64,000 nt of DNA, taken from assembly GCA_033782935.1 (NCBI GenBank), contig JAWQEG010003777.1, positions 122,001 to 186,000 of the forward strand, given 5' to 3'. A model generated the notes under the pieces. It searched no databases. It was not told where the DNA came from and worked only from the letters and a program-made list of their open reading frames with translations. Both the position numbers and the translations under genes were made by a program. Below are positions 1 through 12,470 of this stretch, piece after piece. The stretch's first letter is position 1. Every line of letters starts with the position of its first letter. The DNA is from Petrolisthes cinctipes (Eukaryota > Arthropoda > Malacostraca > Decapoda > Porcellanidae).

Positions 1-2294
1 ATTCCTTTCATGAGACAAAATGAATTAATACAAGGTATTCCTGTATCAGACAGGGATGGCAATGAACTTGCTAATTCTAGGGTGAGTTGAGGAAATAATG
101 AAGGTACATTATTATCTTTCTTTTCATGACAGAGAGCAACAAACTGCCAGACCACTGCCAAATATCATTGGTGATGTTCATACCTACTTACATGCTTCCA
201 TTCACACACACACACACGCTCACGTTATATAGAGATACATCACCATCATCAAGTCCAAACATCTTAATTTTGAAGGGGTAAGGAGCTCCAAGCTTGGGCA
301 ATTAAAGAGATAACAGAAAAGACAGACAGACAGCCAATGAAACAGGCTTTCCAGACCCTCTTTCAAACCCACATTATTCCCATATACAGATACAGAATAC
401 TCCTCTCATTCTTTCGTAGCAGATAAACTAACAAGGTGAGGAGTTTGTAAAGAAGGTGTATGGAAGTGAAGTTGTGGCACCTGGTGTGAGAGGCAGCCCC
501 CCGGTTAAATGGCAGGATGGCCTAGGCTAGACAAGGGTAGGTTCTATAGCAATCCAGCTGTGCTGGTTCCACTTTACCAGTAAGGCAGAACTGAGTGGAA
601 GAGTATGTAAGGGAGAGAAACATGTGGGGCAGAGGAGGGCTTGACCAAGTAAGGAGGGAATGTTGGAACAGGGAAAACTGGAGACATTTCTGCCGTGGCC
701 ACCCCCTTGGGGTGAACGAGGCATCAGATATAGATAGATAGATAAATTTTAAAAAAAATTGTGAGAATATAGCATGTCTGTAAAGGTTGTATGATTTGCA
801 CTTTCTTTTTTTTTAACTAGAATTTATATTTGACACAATATAATGTTTCATTATACAGTAGTAATGTGTGAAACCTTACTGGGGTTTCCTCATAAAATAT
901 TGCCATACTGTAATAAATTGTTATTAGAGCAGAAATTTCAATTGAGATATGTCTAGTTGCTTCTCATACAGTTTTTTACTAATGTGTGTGTTAATATTGA
1001 GGAATTTATCTGGCAGCCTTAAATGTGACATTACACTAATTGTAAATTTATGACCCCCAGGCTGCAGCAGCAAAGGGGATCTCACTGGTGGTTTTCAGTC
1101 GAATCTTGATGGCAGCTCCTGGCATGACACTACTGCCGGTGGTGATGGAGCGACTGGAGAAACAGAGGTGGCTGCGCAACAACCCACGTCTTAATGCTCC
1201 CTTCCAGATCCTGGCTTGTGGCGTGAGTCTTACCCTCATGGTCCCCATTTCCTGTGCACTCTTTGACCAGACTAGGTGAGTGTTGTGTGGCATACTGTTA
1301 ACATGTTTTCATTCATGGTTTATATCTTGGTACAAGTCATTGATTCATCCTTTACAATAAATGCTGATGCTACTGGTAGGAGAAACTTACAGTTAAACCT
1401 ATCAATATTTAAATGTGTGTACTGTACAACTAATATTTTGGATATATCGAGGGCCGTCATTGATCTACAGAAAGTTTGTGATGAGTGAATGGAGGTACAG
1501 TACTATAATGCTAGAAGAGACAATACAATACATGTAATATATAGAGGAAACAGAAAATAAAGTAGTCTAAGGAAAAGAATTGGTTCTTACCATTAGATTC
1601 TAAAGTCATATCTGATACCACCAGAGGGCAGAGAATTTGCTTGGCTTGTAGTGCAGTAACATACAGTTTTGATCATCCATACATTACTGTTGAGCATAAT
1701 AAGTCTGACTGAAGTTCCCACAAGAGCCATGTTTGGGTTGTGAAAAGTACCGTATACAAAAACTCCGGAAACAAGCCATGTTATTACAGAACCTTTGGTG
1801 TTACTGAACACAATTTCGAGTCTGAGTGTACGATGGCCGCCCTAATAAAGACAGATGGATTTTAGTACAGGGAGCATTAGTGATAAGTAGGTGTGCATGA
1901 AGTTCGGAGAGTTGACAAGGTAGAAAATAATGGAAATAATGGAAATCAATTGTTATAAAATGTCATATGTTCACCATAATTTATACCATTTTTTTATTTC
2001 AGCTTGAGGTCATTGTTAAAGAATTACAGTACTGTAGTTCTTATTAGTACATAATTATCTCTTTATCTGACCCCATCTGATTTTCATCTTGATTTACTAC
2101 CATATGGCCCCTTGTTGTTGTTATGTTTGGTACTAGGCTGTTATTATTGTCTTATCAAAATGACCCCCCAATATTCCCTCAGCTCCATGAGTACATCATC
2201 GCTGGCCTGGCTTGAGCCGGAAGCACACAGCCAATTGGTGAAGAAGTGTGGGGATGGTGTGCCAGATTTGGTCTACTTCAACAAAGGTCTGTAA
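1..2294 (+). CDS. Sfxn1-3: Sideroflexin (mitochondrial amino-acid carrier), C-terminal exons, 5' partial
   Basis: The last three coding exons are join(<1..81, 1061..1275, 2183..2294). Exon one reads IPFMRQNELIQGIPVSD and ends at a GTGAGT donor. Exon two carries FSRILMAAPGMTLLPVVME and ends CALFDQ. Exon three finishes with the family-typical VYFNKGL and a TAA stop. All junctions are GT-AG and keep frame (phase 0, then phase 2). Sideroflexins are multi-pass inner-mitochondrial-membrane proteins; SFXN1 and SFXN3 import serine for one-carbon metabolism. The conserved RILMAAPGM segment and NKGL end identify the family; the exact paralogue (1/3-like rather than 2, 4 or 5) is inferred from the C-terminus. 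The N-terminal part lies before the window. Introns 82-1060 and 1276-2182 show no other gene. The first AATAAA I noticed downstream is at 4097-4102. If it is used, the 3' UTR is about 1.8 kb and contains the MITE at 2447-3231. Confidence 0.92.
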
Positions 2295-2446
2295 GAACAG
2301 CAGAGTTTTCTACTTTCTTTGATGGCAGGTTAAAATCTACTGTATAAGTACTGCTGAAGATACTGGTAGTTCAGATATATAAAGAGATTATTTCCTTTTA
2401 AAATAGAGACAGCAGAATGATACAGTATACAGATGTACAGTATGTA

Positions 2447-3231
2447 CAGTCGGCAAAAAAAGTATCAACACCACCCTTGCATTGAAATTTAAAATTTTTG
2501 CACGGTAAGGTTGGTACTCTTGATCTGTGGATCCCTGACAGGGAGTGTGGTGTGGCTGCCGCCGCCCACTGCACATACCTTGTGCAGTTGCGCTGCCGCC
2601 CCACTGGACAGTACAGTCACGGTCCCAGTCAATGCCAGACTAAATGTCTACCGTGCAAACACTGAATGCAGTGTTAAAATGTTTGGAGCATTAAAAAAAA
2701 AAAAATTTAATGTGATATACAATTCCCCACTGAATCATTGGATTTGGTGAATCTGATATGAAGCTATGGTAATAATAGGGTGCACGTTGTAGGCTCTTGC
2801 CTCTGACAACTTATTTCATAATAACATATGAATGAATTACATAACATCATTAAGGGAGCTATTACAAAATTTTGTTTTCTGCTTTACCCTACAAAATACA
2901 TTCAGTATTTTCGTCCGTTCATGATAATTTTCATATTTTCTAATTAGGGAAAGAATAATAAGTGATCAAGAGCAATTACTATTTGCAAATTCATTATTAT
3001 AAAATACTGAAAGTGTCTGAGTACTTCAGAACAAGAGAAATTTTTGAAAACTCCCAGTGGAGACAAGAGGACTGCTTAGGAAAACACACGTCATTCCCCT
3101 CCGACTATCAACACCTTACTAAGGTGCAAGAGGTGTGGCCGTGAGTCACATGAGTGGCACATGTGTAGTCAGGAATACCAGCCCTACATATCACTGTCCA
3201 TAAGGGTGGTGTTGATACTTTTTGCCGACTG
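2447..3231. mobile_element. Non-autonomous Tc1/mariner-type element (MITE), 785 bp
   Basis: The ends form a terminal inverted repeat of about 31 bp starting CAGTCGGCAAAAA and continuing GTATCAACACCACCCTT. The left copy has seven A's and the right copy five. Both ends are flanked by TA (2445-2446 and 3232-3233), the Tc1/mariner target duplication. No transposase reading frame remains inside, only short open frames. It lies just 3' of the sideroflexin stop codon, possibly within its 3' UTR. Confidence 0.85.
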
Positions 3232-3932
3232 TACACTATACAGTACTTATACTTCTGATAACTATGCTAAGGTGACATGTGCAATATCTTGTATTGTAGC
3301 CCAGAATGTACCATATGTCTTGGAATATACCATATGTCAGGAATACAGGCACGGATAATGCAAGGCAAAATTTGTTGACATTGACCAGTGTGAACATTCA
3401 TGACTAAACAGTGTGTCCAAAACGATAGTTCAAGACTGCAAACCCAAATTATCATGGTGTTTTGGAAGACATTAAGATTGTACCTGGTGTAGATGACTGC
3501 CCATGGTTTTAGTACATTTGTAACTCCTGAGTCCTGAAAGTGTTATTTCATCTGCCAAGACATATGGTATACCAATAATACAATTATTAGTTTTCGTACA
3601 ATTTTACTTTATATGTTATAGTGAGGATATTTGGTATTTATATTTTTATTCAAGTAACTGCTCACAAGCAAGCTACTAAACATACCATATGCTCAGGGAG
3701 CAAAGTTTTGCACTGTGATTATGCCCACATGAACTTTCTCTTTTACTTGATAAAAAATGTTTCGATAGGGTAGCACTGCATTATCTACTAACCTTTGGAT
3801 CTTGAAAGAAGTAGTAGGTGCTGCTTGTTTAGGATACAATTATTGCAAAAGACACTTCTTATAGCATTTCTTTCTTTTGTGTAGTTGATTAGGTTATGAA
3901 TATATATTAGAGGACAACTGACTTTTGTGATC

Positions 3933-4380
3933 ATAAAGTTATGTTATTTAGTTCTTTAATGTGCATCCTATAGGGTTGTGAATGCAGGTCTTGGGGAGTT
4001 TGAGAAATTATGATTTGTAATGGTAATATATATTAGCAATAGTGTTTATTGTGTGTGGAGCTGTTTATGATGATTATATGACATTAACATAGGATTAATA
4101 AACTTCTTCAGCCAAAAGAAAACTATAGTAGTGGTAAGAAGTCTTCCATAAGCACTGTTGTGTTATGAAGCCCTCCAGGTACTGTATTGATGAATATGTA
4201 CTGCGTGTCTGCCTGTACTTAAAAAGGTTGCTGTTACCACATGTTTGCTGTTTGTTTATCATAAAGTTATGTTATGTAGTTCTGTAGTGTGCATCCTATA
4301 GGGTTGTGAATGCAGGTCTTGGGGAGTTTGGGAAATTATGATTTGTAATGGTAATATATATTAGCAATAGTGTTTATTGT
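3933..4380 (+). repeat. Pair of about 120-bp direct repeats
   Basis: The segment at about 3933-4054 (from ATAAAGTTATGTTAT to AGTGTTTATTGT) recurs at about 4259-4380 with only a few substitutions. About 205 bp of different sequence lies between the copies. This is a local direct duplication with an offset near 327 bp. No coding content is seen. An AATAAA at 4097-4102 lies between the copies. Confidence 0.85.
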
Positions 4381-4529
4381 TCAGGCCTGCTCCAAGTGTA
4401 AATCTTGACTGAAGGACAGTACCGTACAGTGAAATTGGTTCTAACTCTTAGGTGTTCACAATAATAATGCTCTAGTGCTGTATAATATAATACAAGGTTT
4501 CAGGACCATTTGATGTTCACAAGCGGTTT

Positions 4530-4616
4530 CTAGATGCCAGCCCACCCAAAGCCTCCATTGGTTAAAGATGTGTGTAGCCTTCAGATTTCCGGCTTCGACT
4601 CAGGTGGGCTAGAAGC
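4530..4616 (+). repeat. Partial copy of the fold-back repeat at 13209-13427
   Basis: GCCCACCCAAAGC, a short spacer with GATGTGTGTAGCC, and GGCTTCGACTCAGGTGGGC match the centre and right arm of the hairpin element at 13209-13427. Only one arm is present here, so this copy is truncated. Confidence 0.65.
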
Positions 4617-6060
4617 TATGGTATCCGTGTACTTTACTATTTACAAAGAAGATATACATACCTGTGTATATCCAATCAGTAGTCTGCTTTTTTGACTGAT
4701 TATATATGTGACAGAACAGATAATTCCCATGATCAGTTCAATTACTAATAGTGATGGTATCTGTACAGTACTGCACTACCACTACCTGGCACCAGGTGTA
4801 TTCCCCTCAATGGTGATGATCCTCCTATACTGTACTTCCATCTGAGATAGGGAGTACATTATTCTCAATATACATTAATGTGAAACAGTAGGTATCCATT
4901 AGTTTTTTTTCCACAACTGCTTTAACTGAAATTGTTTTAGTGCTATCACAATACTTGCCTAGCCACCTAACTGACATCTCCAATTTTGACTGCTTGTCCG
5001 TTATCAGACCGTGTCCATTGTTACCAAAATCCATTTAATTGAGGTCCATTGATTTGCGATTCAATTGTACTGAGGCTGTCATGGTACAGTCGGCGGCAAA
5101 AGTCCTCTCTCCTCACTTGCTTCACTGAGGCACTCTATGTTCATAGACAGGTATATAACATGTACTGTATATATAGTCTCAGTCCAGCACATTAATCACT
5201 TGAACACTTTCCCTTAAAAGGGGTGAATTGCTTCAAAATCATGAGCTGATATAGGTTAACAACTTAGATAAGTAGGAATTGGAGTTACAAACATTACCGT
5301 ACCAGGTAGAAGTGTGTGAAGCTGTACATATCTCCTTTGAGATATCTCCAGGGCTGTGTGGTGTACAGATATTTGTAACAGAGTGCTACATTAGAAAACA
5401 ATGATATGTGTATAAAATTATGTTATATATAAAAAGAGTTCCTTCAAGCATTAGTATTATCAGTGAAACCCTGGGTGTGTTCCTAATAATTTGACATGAC
5501 CTTTATGTCAAGTGACGTAATCATAGCCTGTGACTAATTATGTAATGACCAGAATAGCAACCCTTCTCAACTATGATTAATAGTTCCTTCATCAGAGTTT
5601 GAAATTACTCTAAATATTAGTGAACAGTGCAATAATATCACTAAAGAGGTAGCTTAAGCTCAGAAAAAATTAGGGCCTACATAAAATGATTAGTCTTCAA
5701 TAAACTATTAAAGTACCAAAATAGGTTACAAGAAAATAATTTAAATGAAAGTAGGGGTACTGTACCATTAAGCCTTTTTCCTCCTTGCATTACCACATTT
5801 TTATGACAACTGCATGTAATTTTCTAAAAACTAGTGCCTGGATACAAAATACATTGTATATGTACAGTAAATTCAAACTGAATTATGAGGAAGAAATCCT
5901 TGATCATACTGTATTTGGGAAGGGCTGGTACCCTTGTCATGACACAGGCTATGGTTATGGCATATGACATCATAGTGATGTCACATGACTAGGAATAGAG
6001 CCCTAAAAGAAGATGGAAATTGGGCTGGAGGAATCATTCTGGCGTGATTGTCTATGACAA
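4617..6060. other. Intergenic, no gene seen
   Basis: AT-rich sequence with many short open frames but no recognisable coding similarity, splice-consistent exons or RNA gene. The only structured item is a solitary mariner-like end at about 5090-5110 (TACAGTCGGCGGCAAAAGT), for which I found no matching opposite end. Confidence 0.6.
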
Positions 6061-6170
6061 GAAGAAAACCCACACTGGCAGACAGAAGTTTATTACCAAA
6101 CAGTTTCGGTGGACACCGCCACCGAAACTGTTTGGTAATAAACTTCCATATGCCAGTGTGGGTTTTCTTC
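6061..6170. repeat. Perfectly placed hairpin, 52-bp arms with 6-bp loop
   Basis: The left arm 6061-6112 begins GAAGAAAACCCACACTGGCA and ends CAGTTTCGGTGG. The right arm 6119-6170 is its reverse complement with about four mismatches. The loop is ACACCG (6113-6118). Transcribed from either strand it would fold into a long near-perfect stem. It is probably a fold-back transposon remnant. Confidence 0.88.
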
Positions 6171-6895
6171 CCGTCAAAAAGGAGATTATTGGCATTGTTA
6201 TTAATTAATGAACCATTGTGTTATGTGATTTGAGTGTCTCCTTCCTTACTCTGTAAAATTATTTCAGATTTTACTGAGACCTGGACTAAATATATGCAAA
6301 TTGTCCTGATATATCTATTTTAAGTCTGTTACTATTTGCTTGTGAATCTTTGAGTTAGTTCTCAGGTCATATGGTTGCTATTGTTAAATCCCTAATTGTT
6401 TTTACCATACAAGTTTCACAATTAAATTACAATAAAATAGAGCAATGTTATATTGTACACTACTTATATGCATTAATTATGCACTGGCAACTTACAAGCG
6501 CTTTAAATAATGGCAAATACCTCAGGATCTCTACGTTGGATGTGTCATTGCTTATAGACAAGACTGAATGTCATACGCAGAGTTACAGTTTAAACTAATA
6601 CAAAGTACTCAAGGACTGATACATTTAAACACAAACACAACTTTGATGTGGATGATATGATGTGCAAGAGTATTACTTTACTCTGTTGTGATGCAATTCA
6701 GGTTATTCAGTGGTCAATAATAATCTCATGACCAGAATAAATAAAGATAGAACACACCAATTTAAAGGTAGGGATATGTTGGTATGACAGTGTGCTGTGC
6801 AGCAGTGGAAAGGGGTCAATCTATGTTCCTTGTAAATATAATCAAGCTTTAGGTGAATGTATTACTGAAACAAAAAATGTGCTTAACCACAAATA

Positions 6896-7810
6896 CAGTC
6901 AACCCTCGGGTATCGCGGGTTTGGCTATCGTGTCTATATTTAAAGCTGCCAATATACCACTATCGCGCACAAATAGATGGCTATCGCACAACCAAAATGA
7001 TTGAAATTGACAATTTCGATCATACCACTCGTGCCAGTTCACTGCCCAGCTTGGGTAGCTTAACTCCGTGATTGGTCGGGACGTCAGAGCCAGCCGAGCG
7101 CTCATTGGCTCCTTGCCGCCAGCCCGGCCCGGCCCCGCCGCCAACATGGATATTTCCTGCCAAGCAAGGATTCTAGTACAGTACTGGGAGAAGGATAGGC
7201 CACTCAATGTTATTTTGGTGTAAAGTAACGTACGTCTTCCCACGTTTGTTTCTGACTGGTTTCTTGGTTGGTGATTTCTTGGGAGCCATGGTAGCAGGCA
7301 AAACAGCAAAAATTAGGTAGAATTGTAAGAGTAATGTTGGTGATGTATACACAAACACTAGACCGGTGTTACTGAACTAGTGGTGAACCGTGGGAGTAGA
7401 ATTGCAGTGTTGCCATACCCGTTCGGTCTTCTTTTCTTGGCATTATTTAGTTTTTTAATATATATATATATTTCTTTTTAACTAATTTTTTTAATATATT
7501 TTTTTTTTTACGATTTTTTTAATAAATTCAGCAATAATTTGTCAGCCAAAAAACTTCCTAAGTATCGGGCTTTCCGAAGGTTTGGAGTTCGAATTTTTAG
7601 ACTTTTACTGTATGTTAATCTAATTATTAGCCTTGTGCATGTTCATTTTAAGATATGTGTACAAAATTATCAAAATAGGGTATATTAAGAGGTCATGGCA
7701 CCAATTACAATTACTACCATAAGTTATTCAGTTCGGATATCGCGTTTTTGGCTACTGTATATCGCCGAGTTACTCGGCACCAATTAGGCGCACTAGCTTA
7801 GGGTTTAGTG
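6896..7810 (-). mobile_element. Internally deleted pogo/Tigger-like DNA transposon
   Basis: A TA (6894-6895) is followed by CAGTCAACCCTCGGGTATCG, resembling pogo/Tigger termini. The other end reads TTTAGTG before TA (7811-7812), giving a short degenerate inverted terminus (CAGTCAACCC against CACTAAACCC). On the minus strand a short frame (7173-7289) starts MAPKKSPTKKPVRNKRGK, a basic start that could be the relic of a transposase N-terminus. No helix-turn-helix or DDE domain follows. A GC-rich island at about 7080-7150 with an ATTGGCT (CCAAT-type) motif lies just before that frame, as expected for the element's old promoter. Family assignment is by terminus and target site only. Confidence 0.6.
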
Positions 7811-7899
7811 TATACTGTTTTTAACGATGGACAAAAGTTCTGCCTCACCTGTCAGTCTCTAAGCATTTATGTAAAGATACTTTGAAGTCATGTTATGTA

Positions 7900-8361
7900 C
7901 AGTCGACAAAAAAAGTTTCGTTACCATCCCTTTAACAGTGTGATGTAATGTTGGTATGCCTGACTGGCGAGTAAGGTGTGAAGCGAGTGGCTTACCTCCG
8001 CCACCCTCCGTGCCCCTCCCTCAGTGTCTCATGGGCAGGCAGGCAAGCTAGGATGAAGTTCTTTCACCCGGTGCTATTTTTTCTGGGTATTTCATGGTTA
8101 TTCTTGTTCTAAAATACTCAAACACATTCTTTATGTTTAATAATGAATAGTTAAATAGTAAGAGTTCTTGAACAGTCAAAATGTAATTTAAAATCAGCTA
8201 AATTTTAATACCAAAAGTTGTCACTGCCGCGGCAAAGACGATACCCGTCCGGAATGTCCCGGATGACACGAGGCACAGCTGCCCAGTCGGCGGAGTACCA
8301 ACCCTACCAGGCTTACCGATGTTAAAATTAACATAGGGTAACGAAACTTTTTTACCGACTG
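7900..8361. mobile_element. Tc1/mariner-type MITE, 462 bp
   Basis: Terminal inverted repeats start CAGTCGACAAAAAAAGTTTC on the left and CAGTCGGTAAAAAAGTTTC on the right (read on the minus strand). Both continue GTTACC before diverging. TA flanks both ends (7898-7899 and 8362-8363). The ends are related to, but not the same as, those of the element at 2447-3231. No transposase is present. Confidence 0.83.
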
Positions 8362-8363
8362 TA

Positions 8364-10673
8364 CAGGTGGCAACATAAATATTGTAGGAGAAGCTTGTTA
8401 AACATTTTAATGTTCCCTGGACATTGGAGCCTGTTATTGTGGCCACACCACATTGGTTAAAATACTGTAATTGTGAGTGACTGAGAATGACAAGGAAATA
8501 CAAAACTATGTACAATGTATGTGAATGTATATGACCCTTGACCTAGTTAGTAATGCCATGGAAATAAGTTATATGCTGGTGAAGCCACCTGCATAAGATT
8601 TTGATCATGCACAGGACCATTGCTTCCATATGATTTAGCTTATTGATAGTGATAATATAATATCATGCAAGTGTTAACTACAGCACCAATACAGTATGTA
8701 CCAGTTTACACAGTGTATGATTTATTTTAAATGAAGCCTCTGTATATACTGTACTGTACAAAACTAATAGTCAGTGCAAAGTTTTAGAACTTCCAATTGC
8801 AAATTTTAATTATCTTTTATTGGCAACAGCCAAACCCAAATAGCATGTCTTTTTGCTCTTGTTTTTTAACAAAAATAATGTTGATTCAAACAAAATTCCA
8901 TGTACAGTCCCATTTCAATACCAGTACTGTACGTTAATTATATCCTGACCTATGATTATAATCTAAGGGCTCCTTCAGACTAACGTAGTACAGTGATGTA
9001 TAGAATGATCTGAAACTTTGAGTAATAGGACTAGAAAATATTTGTTTATTGTAACTTTACATATTCTTCCTTTTGACAATGGTGAAATATACTGATTTAT
9101 AACAAGGCAAACTATATTGTACAAAAGGAACAACCATGTGTAGGAATCTGTTACATTCCAACACTAATATAAACAATGAAACCTTAAGCTGTACAGAATT
9201 GGCAACATTATCAGGCACACAGTGTAGTATGTATGGTACAGTATTCTACCATACTGTACTGTATTGTTCTTTTGGCATCAGAGTTTAACAAGTCAACAAA
9301 TATCCATTACAGAGAGATGTAGTTTTATCTATCTATTAATCTATCTACAATAGGTGATAATTATAAACATTGGACACACCAGTTCATAACCTCTCACAGT
9401 ACAACAAATGTGTTAATGATGTTACCATGTTTTCAATACTTTGTAGGCATAGCCTAACATGACTCAAGTGCATTAAAAGTATGGTACTGTAATCAGTTAT
9501 CTTTCATAAAATTATCCAACCCTAGGGGAAGACATTTTCTTAAAAAATTTAAATGGCAACATAACTTTATATTTGACTCGATATGATATGATGGGCCATG
9601 TGCATGAGAAGTCATGGAACAGGCCATGACAATGATTAGTATGATTACTCCCAAAACTACGCAGAACCATCATATTGGACATGCAAAAGTCTTACATGTG
9701 GTCCAAAAAACACACGATTTGAATAATTTGAGCAATACTCTACATTACTCAAAAATTTAATGTGCAGTTGTACTGCTGCTCTGACAAAATTATAAAGATA
9801 TAAAATAGTCAAGTGTCTGGGAATGTCAACTTTGCATGAGTTACTAACAAGAAATATATGAAATAATGACAACTAGAATACTTGTACATGTACTCTATTT
9901 AACAGTTTCTTAATACAGAAATGGTTATATTGTTACTTAACACAAGGTATGTTAAAACTTAAAGTAATACTTTGATTAAAAGTCAAAATTAACTGACTAG
10001 AATATTTTACATTAATTTTGATTTTAGCATGGCAACCAACTTGACCATACACTGTTGTAGTGTACACAGTAGTTCACCAACAAACCTTAACCAATAATTG
10101 TTGATGACAATTGGATGAGTAAAAGAGTTTGAGGCGGGGTGAAGAGGCTGCCAGTGACAAAAGAAAGCATCCACAATAAACAGAAATGAAAATGAGCTCC
10201 ATTACTGTTGTGTCATGGAAACCATGCAGCCCTATTGAATGTTACAGGAGGGTGCTATTCCTTGCTACAAGTTCTCTGTGCAGTGGTGATTCAGATTAAA
10301 GGTTTCTGAAACACAACCACTGCACTAACCCAATGCTCAAGCAACCACTCAGGAAAACTGACAGTCGTAGAGTGTACCGGAAAGGTGAGATGCAAGACGA
10401 AGAAAGCAATACAGAGATAGGATAGAGATTTTGTTTCAAAAAGGAGGGGGCAGCACTGGAGATCGAGAAGAGGGAAGACAGAACTACAATCTACAAGGTG
10501 GGAAGCAGAAAACAATCATCAATTGAAGAACAGCATTTGGAACATCAAAGCATATGTCCAAACTCTTCCTCAAAGGGTAAGTATTTTTTCTGAACAATGT
10601 CTGGAAAATTTTAGAGAAAAATTTATAGTGTATTTCTCTTATAGACCAATATATTGCCTTCAGTCACCTCACC
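8364..10673. other. Intergenic, no gene seen
   Basis: AT-rich sequence between the MITE and the stop codon of the sugar transporter. It should include the 3' UTR of that minus-strand gene, but I could not fix its poly(A) site. A short CTAT/TATC-type tetranucleotide tract occurs near 9330-9355. Confidence 0.55.
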
Positions 10674-12438
10674 CTAGGCTAACTGTTGTGTCTCTGTTGT
10701 CTTCTTCACCTCATCCAATCGCCCCCTGTTGACCACTGGGTTCTGTGCATACATGAAGGTAGCGTATGTGACGAGGGCAATGGCCACTGCTGTCCATATA
10801 TCCACTGGTACTCCTAGGATTATCTGTTCAGTGAAGAGAACATGAACTGATTTAATAGTAGTCTCATAATAAGTACCGTAAAACTCCCTAACTTCGGACT
10901 GTGCCATAACTTCGGACATTTCGCGAAAAAATGTAATAATTCAACTGTACTGGAAGAGAGTGCTATATTTGCAAAAAATAATGATGGTGTCAGTTAGGGG
11001 AATGTTCAAAGACTATTATGTATAAATTCTATTACAATGGCTTGAATATGTGAGGGTGAAAATATTCGACAAATGCAATGAAAAAAAAGTCTGCATTTTT
11101 TAACCCTGCAAAACTTTGTTCACACAGAACAAAGAGTTTCAATTGTATGAACGTGAATGGTACGATTATACGTGGACACTCTCTGTAAGTAGTAGGCAGT
11201 AAACAAATTTAAAATATATGCATGCATAACCATGTTATGATTTTTTTAATGAATATTACTATTTTCTACAGAAAAAAGTCCCAACTTCGGACAGACAAAT
11301 TAATACGGTAATAACATGGATTTAATTCCGGTGGAAGTGTTGTTGTTTGCAGCGTCCACCACTGTTGTGACGTTTTTAACCTTTGGACATCTGGCATTAG
11401 TCAGGAAAATGCAATCTCTTTAAGTGAAGTACTCACCCATGACAGAACTGCAATAAACACCAGCTCCAGTGCAGAGGCAAAGGTTTTGAGAATAGAATTA
11501 AGATTCCTAAGGAAGAAGCTAGTAACAATTCCCACGGCAGCATTGTTGGCGATGATGACCACTACTGTTGGCTGCCAGACCTGGTAATCAGAGACAGAGA
11601 CACTAATATTATAAATTATATATGTCATTACATCATGATTAATAGCTCTATCAATCTAAATTGAAATAGATAATAACTATCTATCTACAGTACACCTTGC
11701 TCCCTCCCAGAAACATGCTGTCAATAGCTCTACAAAAGGGCTACATCACTCTCTGGTCCTGAGAGACTGCATTAAGTAACCCATCAGAGGTATTGTGGAA
11801 TGTTCTGTATCTCCTGAGCAGAGATACAGTTGCTAAAGTCTGAATAGGTGGCTGTGGTTGTGGAAAGAGTCTATATAGAAGGGGGTGACAGTGAGAGGTG
11901 GCATTGGTGAGGAGAGGTGAAATGGTAATATAGCGAAATACCAACCTGTGCGAGTGCAGTGTGAGTGAAGGCAGACATCAGCTGGCCCCGGACCCCCAGC
12001 ACCACGGCGTTACAGAGAATTGAGTCGATGTACATGAACACATTCTGTACCATGATGTGTACCTCAGCTCCAGTGTCCTTAAGTAGTTTCTCATTGTACA
12101 CCCCAGCCAGGCATGAACAGAGCAGCTGCAACCACAGGGATCATTAAACCTGTATCACAATGTCATTATTTTCCGCATACATCCAGACAGTTGGTGATTT
12201 CCTCGTATATATATATATCAGATTTTTAATAGTCGGACATTTCTCAGACCAGCAGAATTCCCCCAACTTTGTCAGGAGGTAGACTGTGGCAACTTAAAAG
12301 TTAATCTGAAAACATCTATAGATTATATATTTGACAAACAGTCTTATTCTTATATAAATAACTACAGCATGTAATAAATACTGTGAGTGTTAAATTCAAT
12401 AATTATAGGTTACTGCTATTCAAACATTACTATCTACC

Positions 12439-12470
<32 letters not shown>

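Noticed and set aside
5090..5110. Solitary mariner-like terminus TACAGTCGGCGGCAAAAGT
   Set aside because: No opposite end was found within several hundred bases, so no element can be bounded.
6899..7309. 136-codon minus-strand frame
   Set aside because: It lies wholly in the pogo/Tigger-like relic, reads into the element's terminus and has no recognisable domain.
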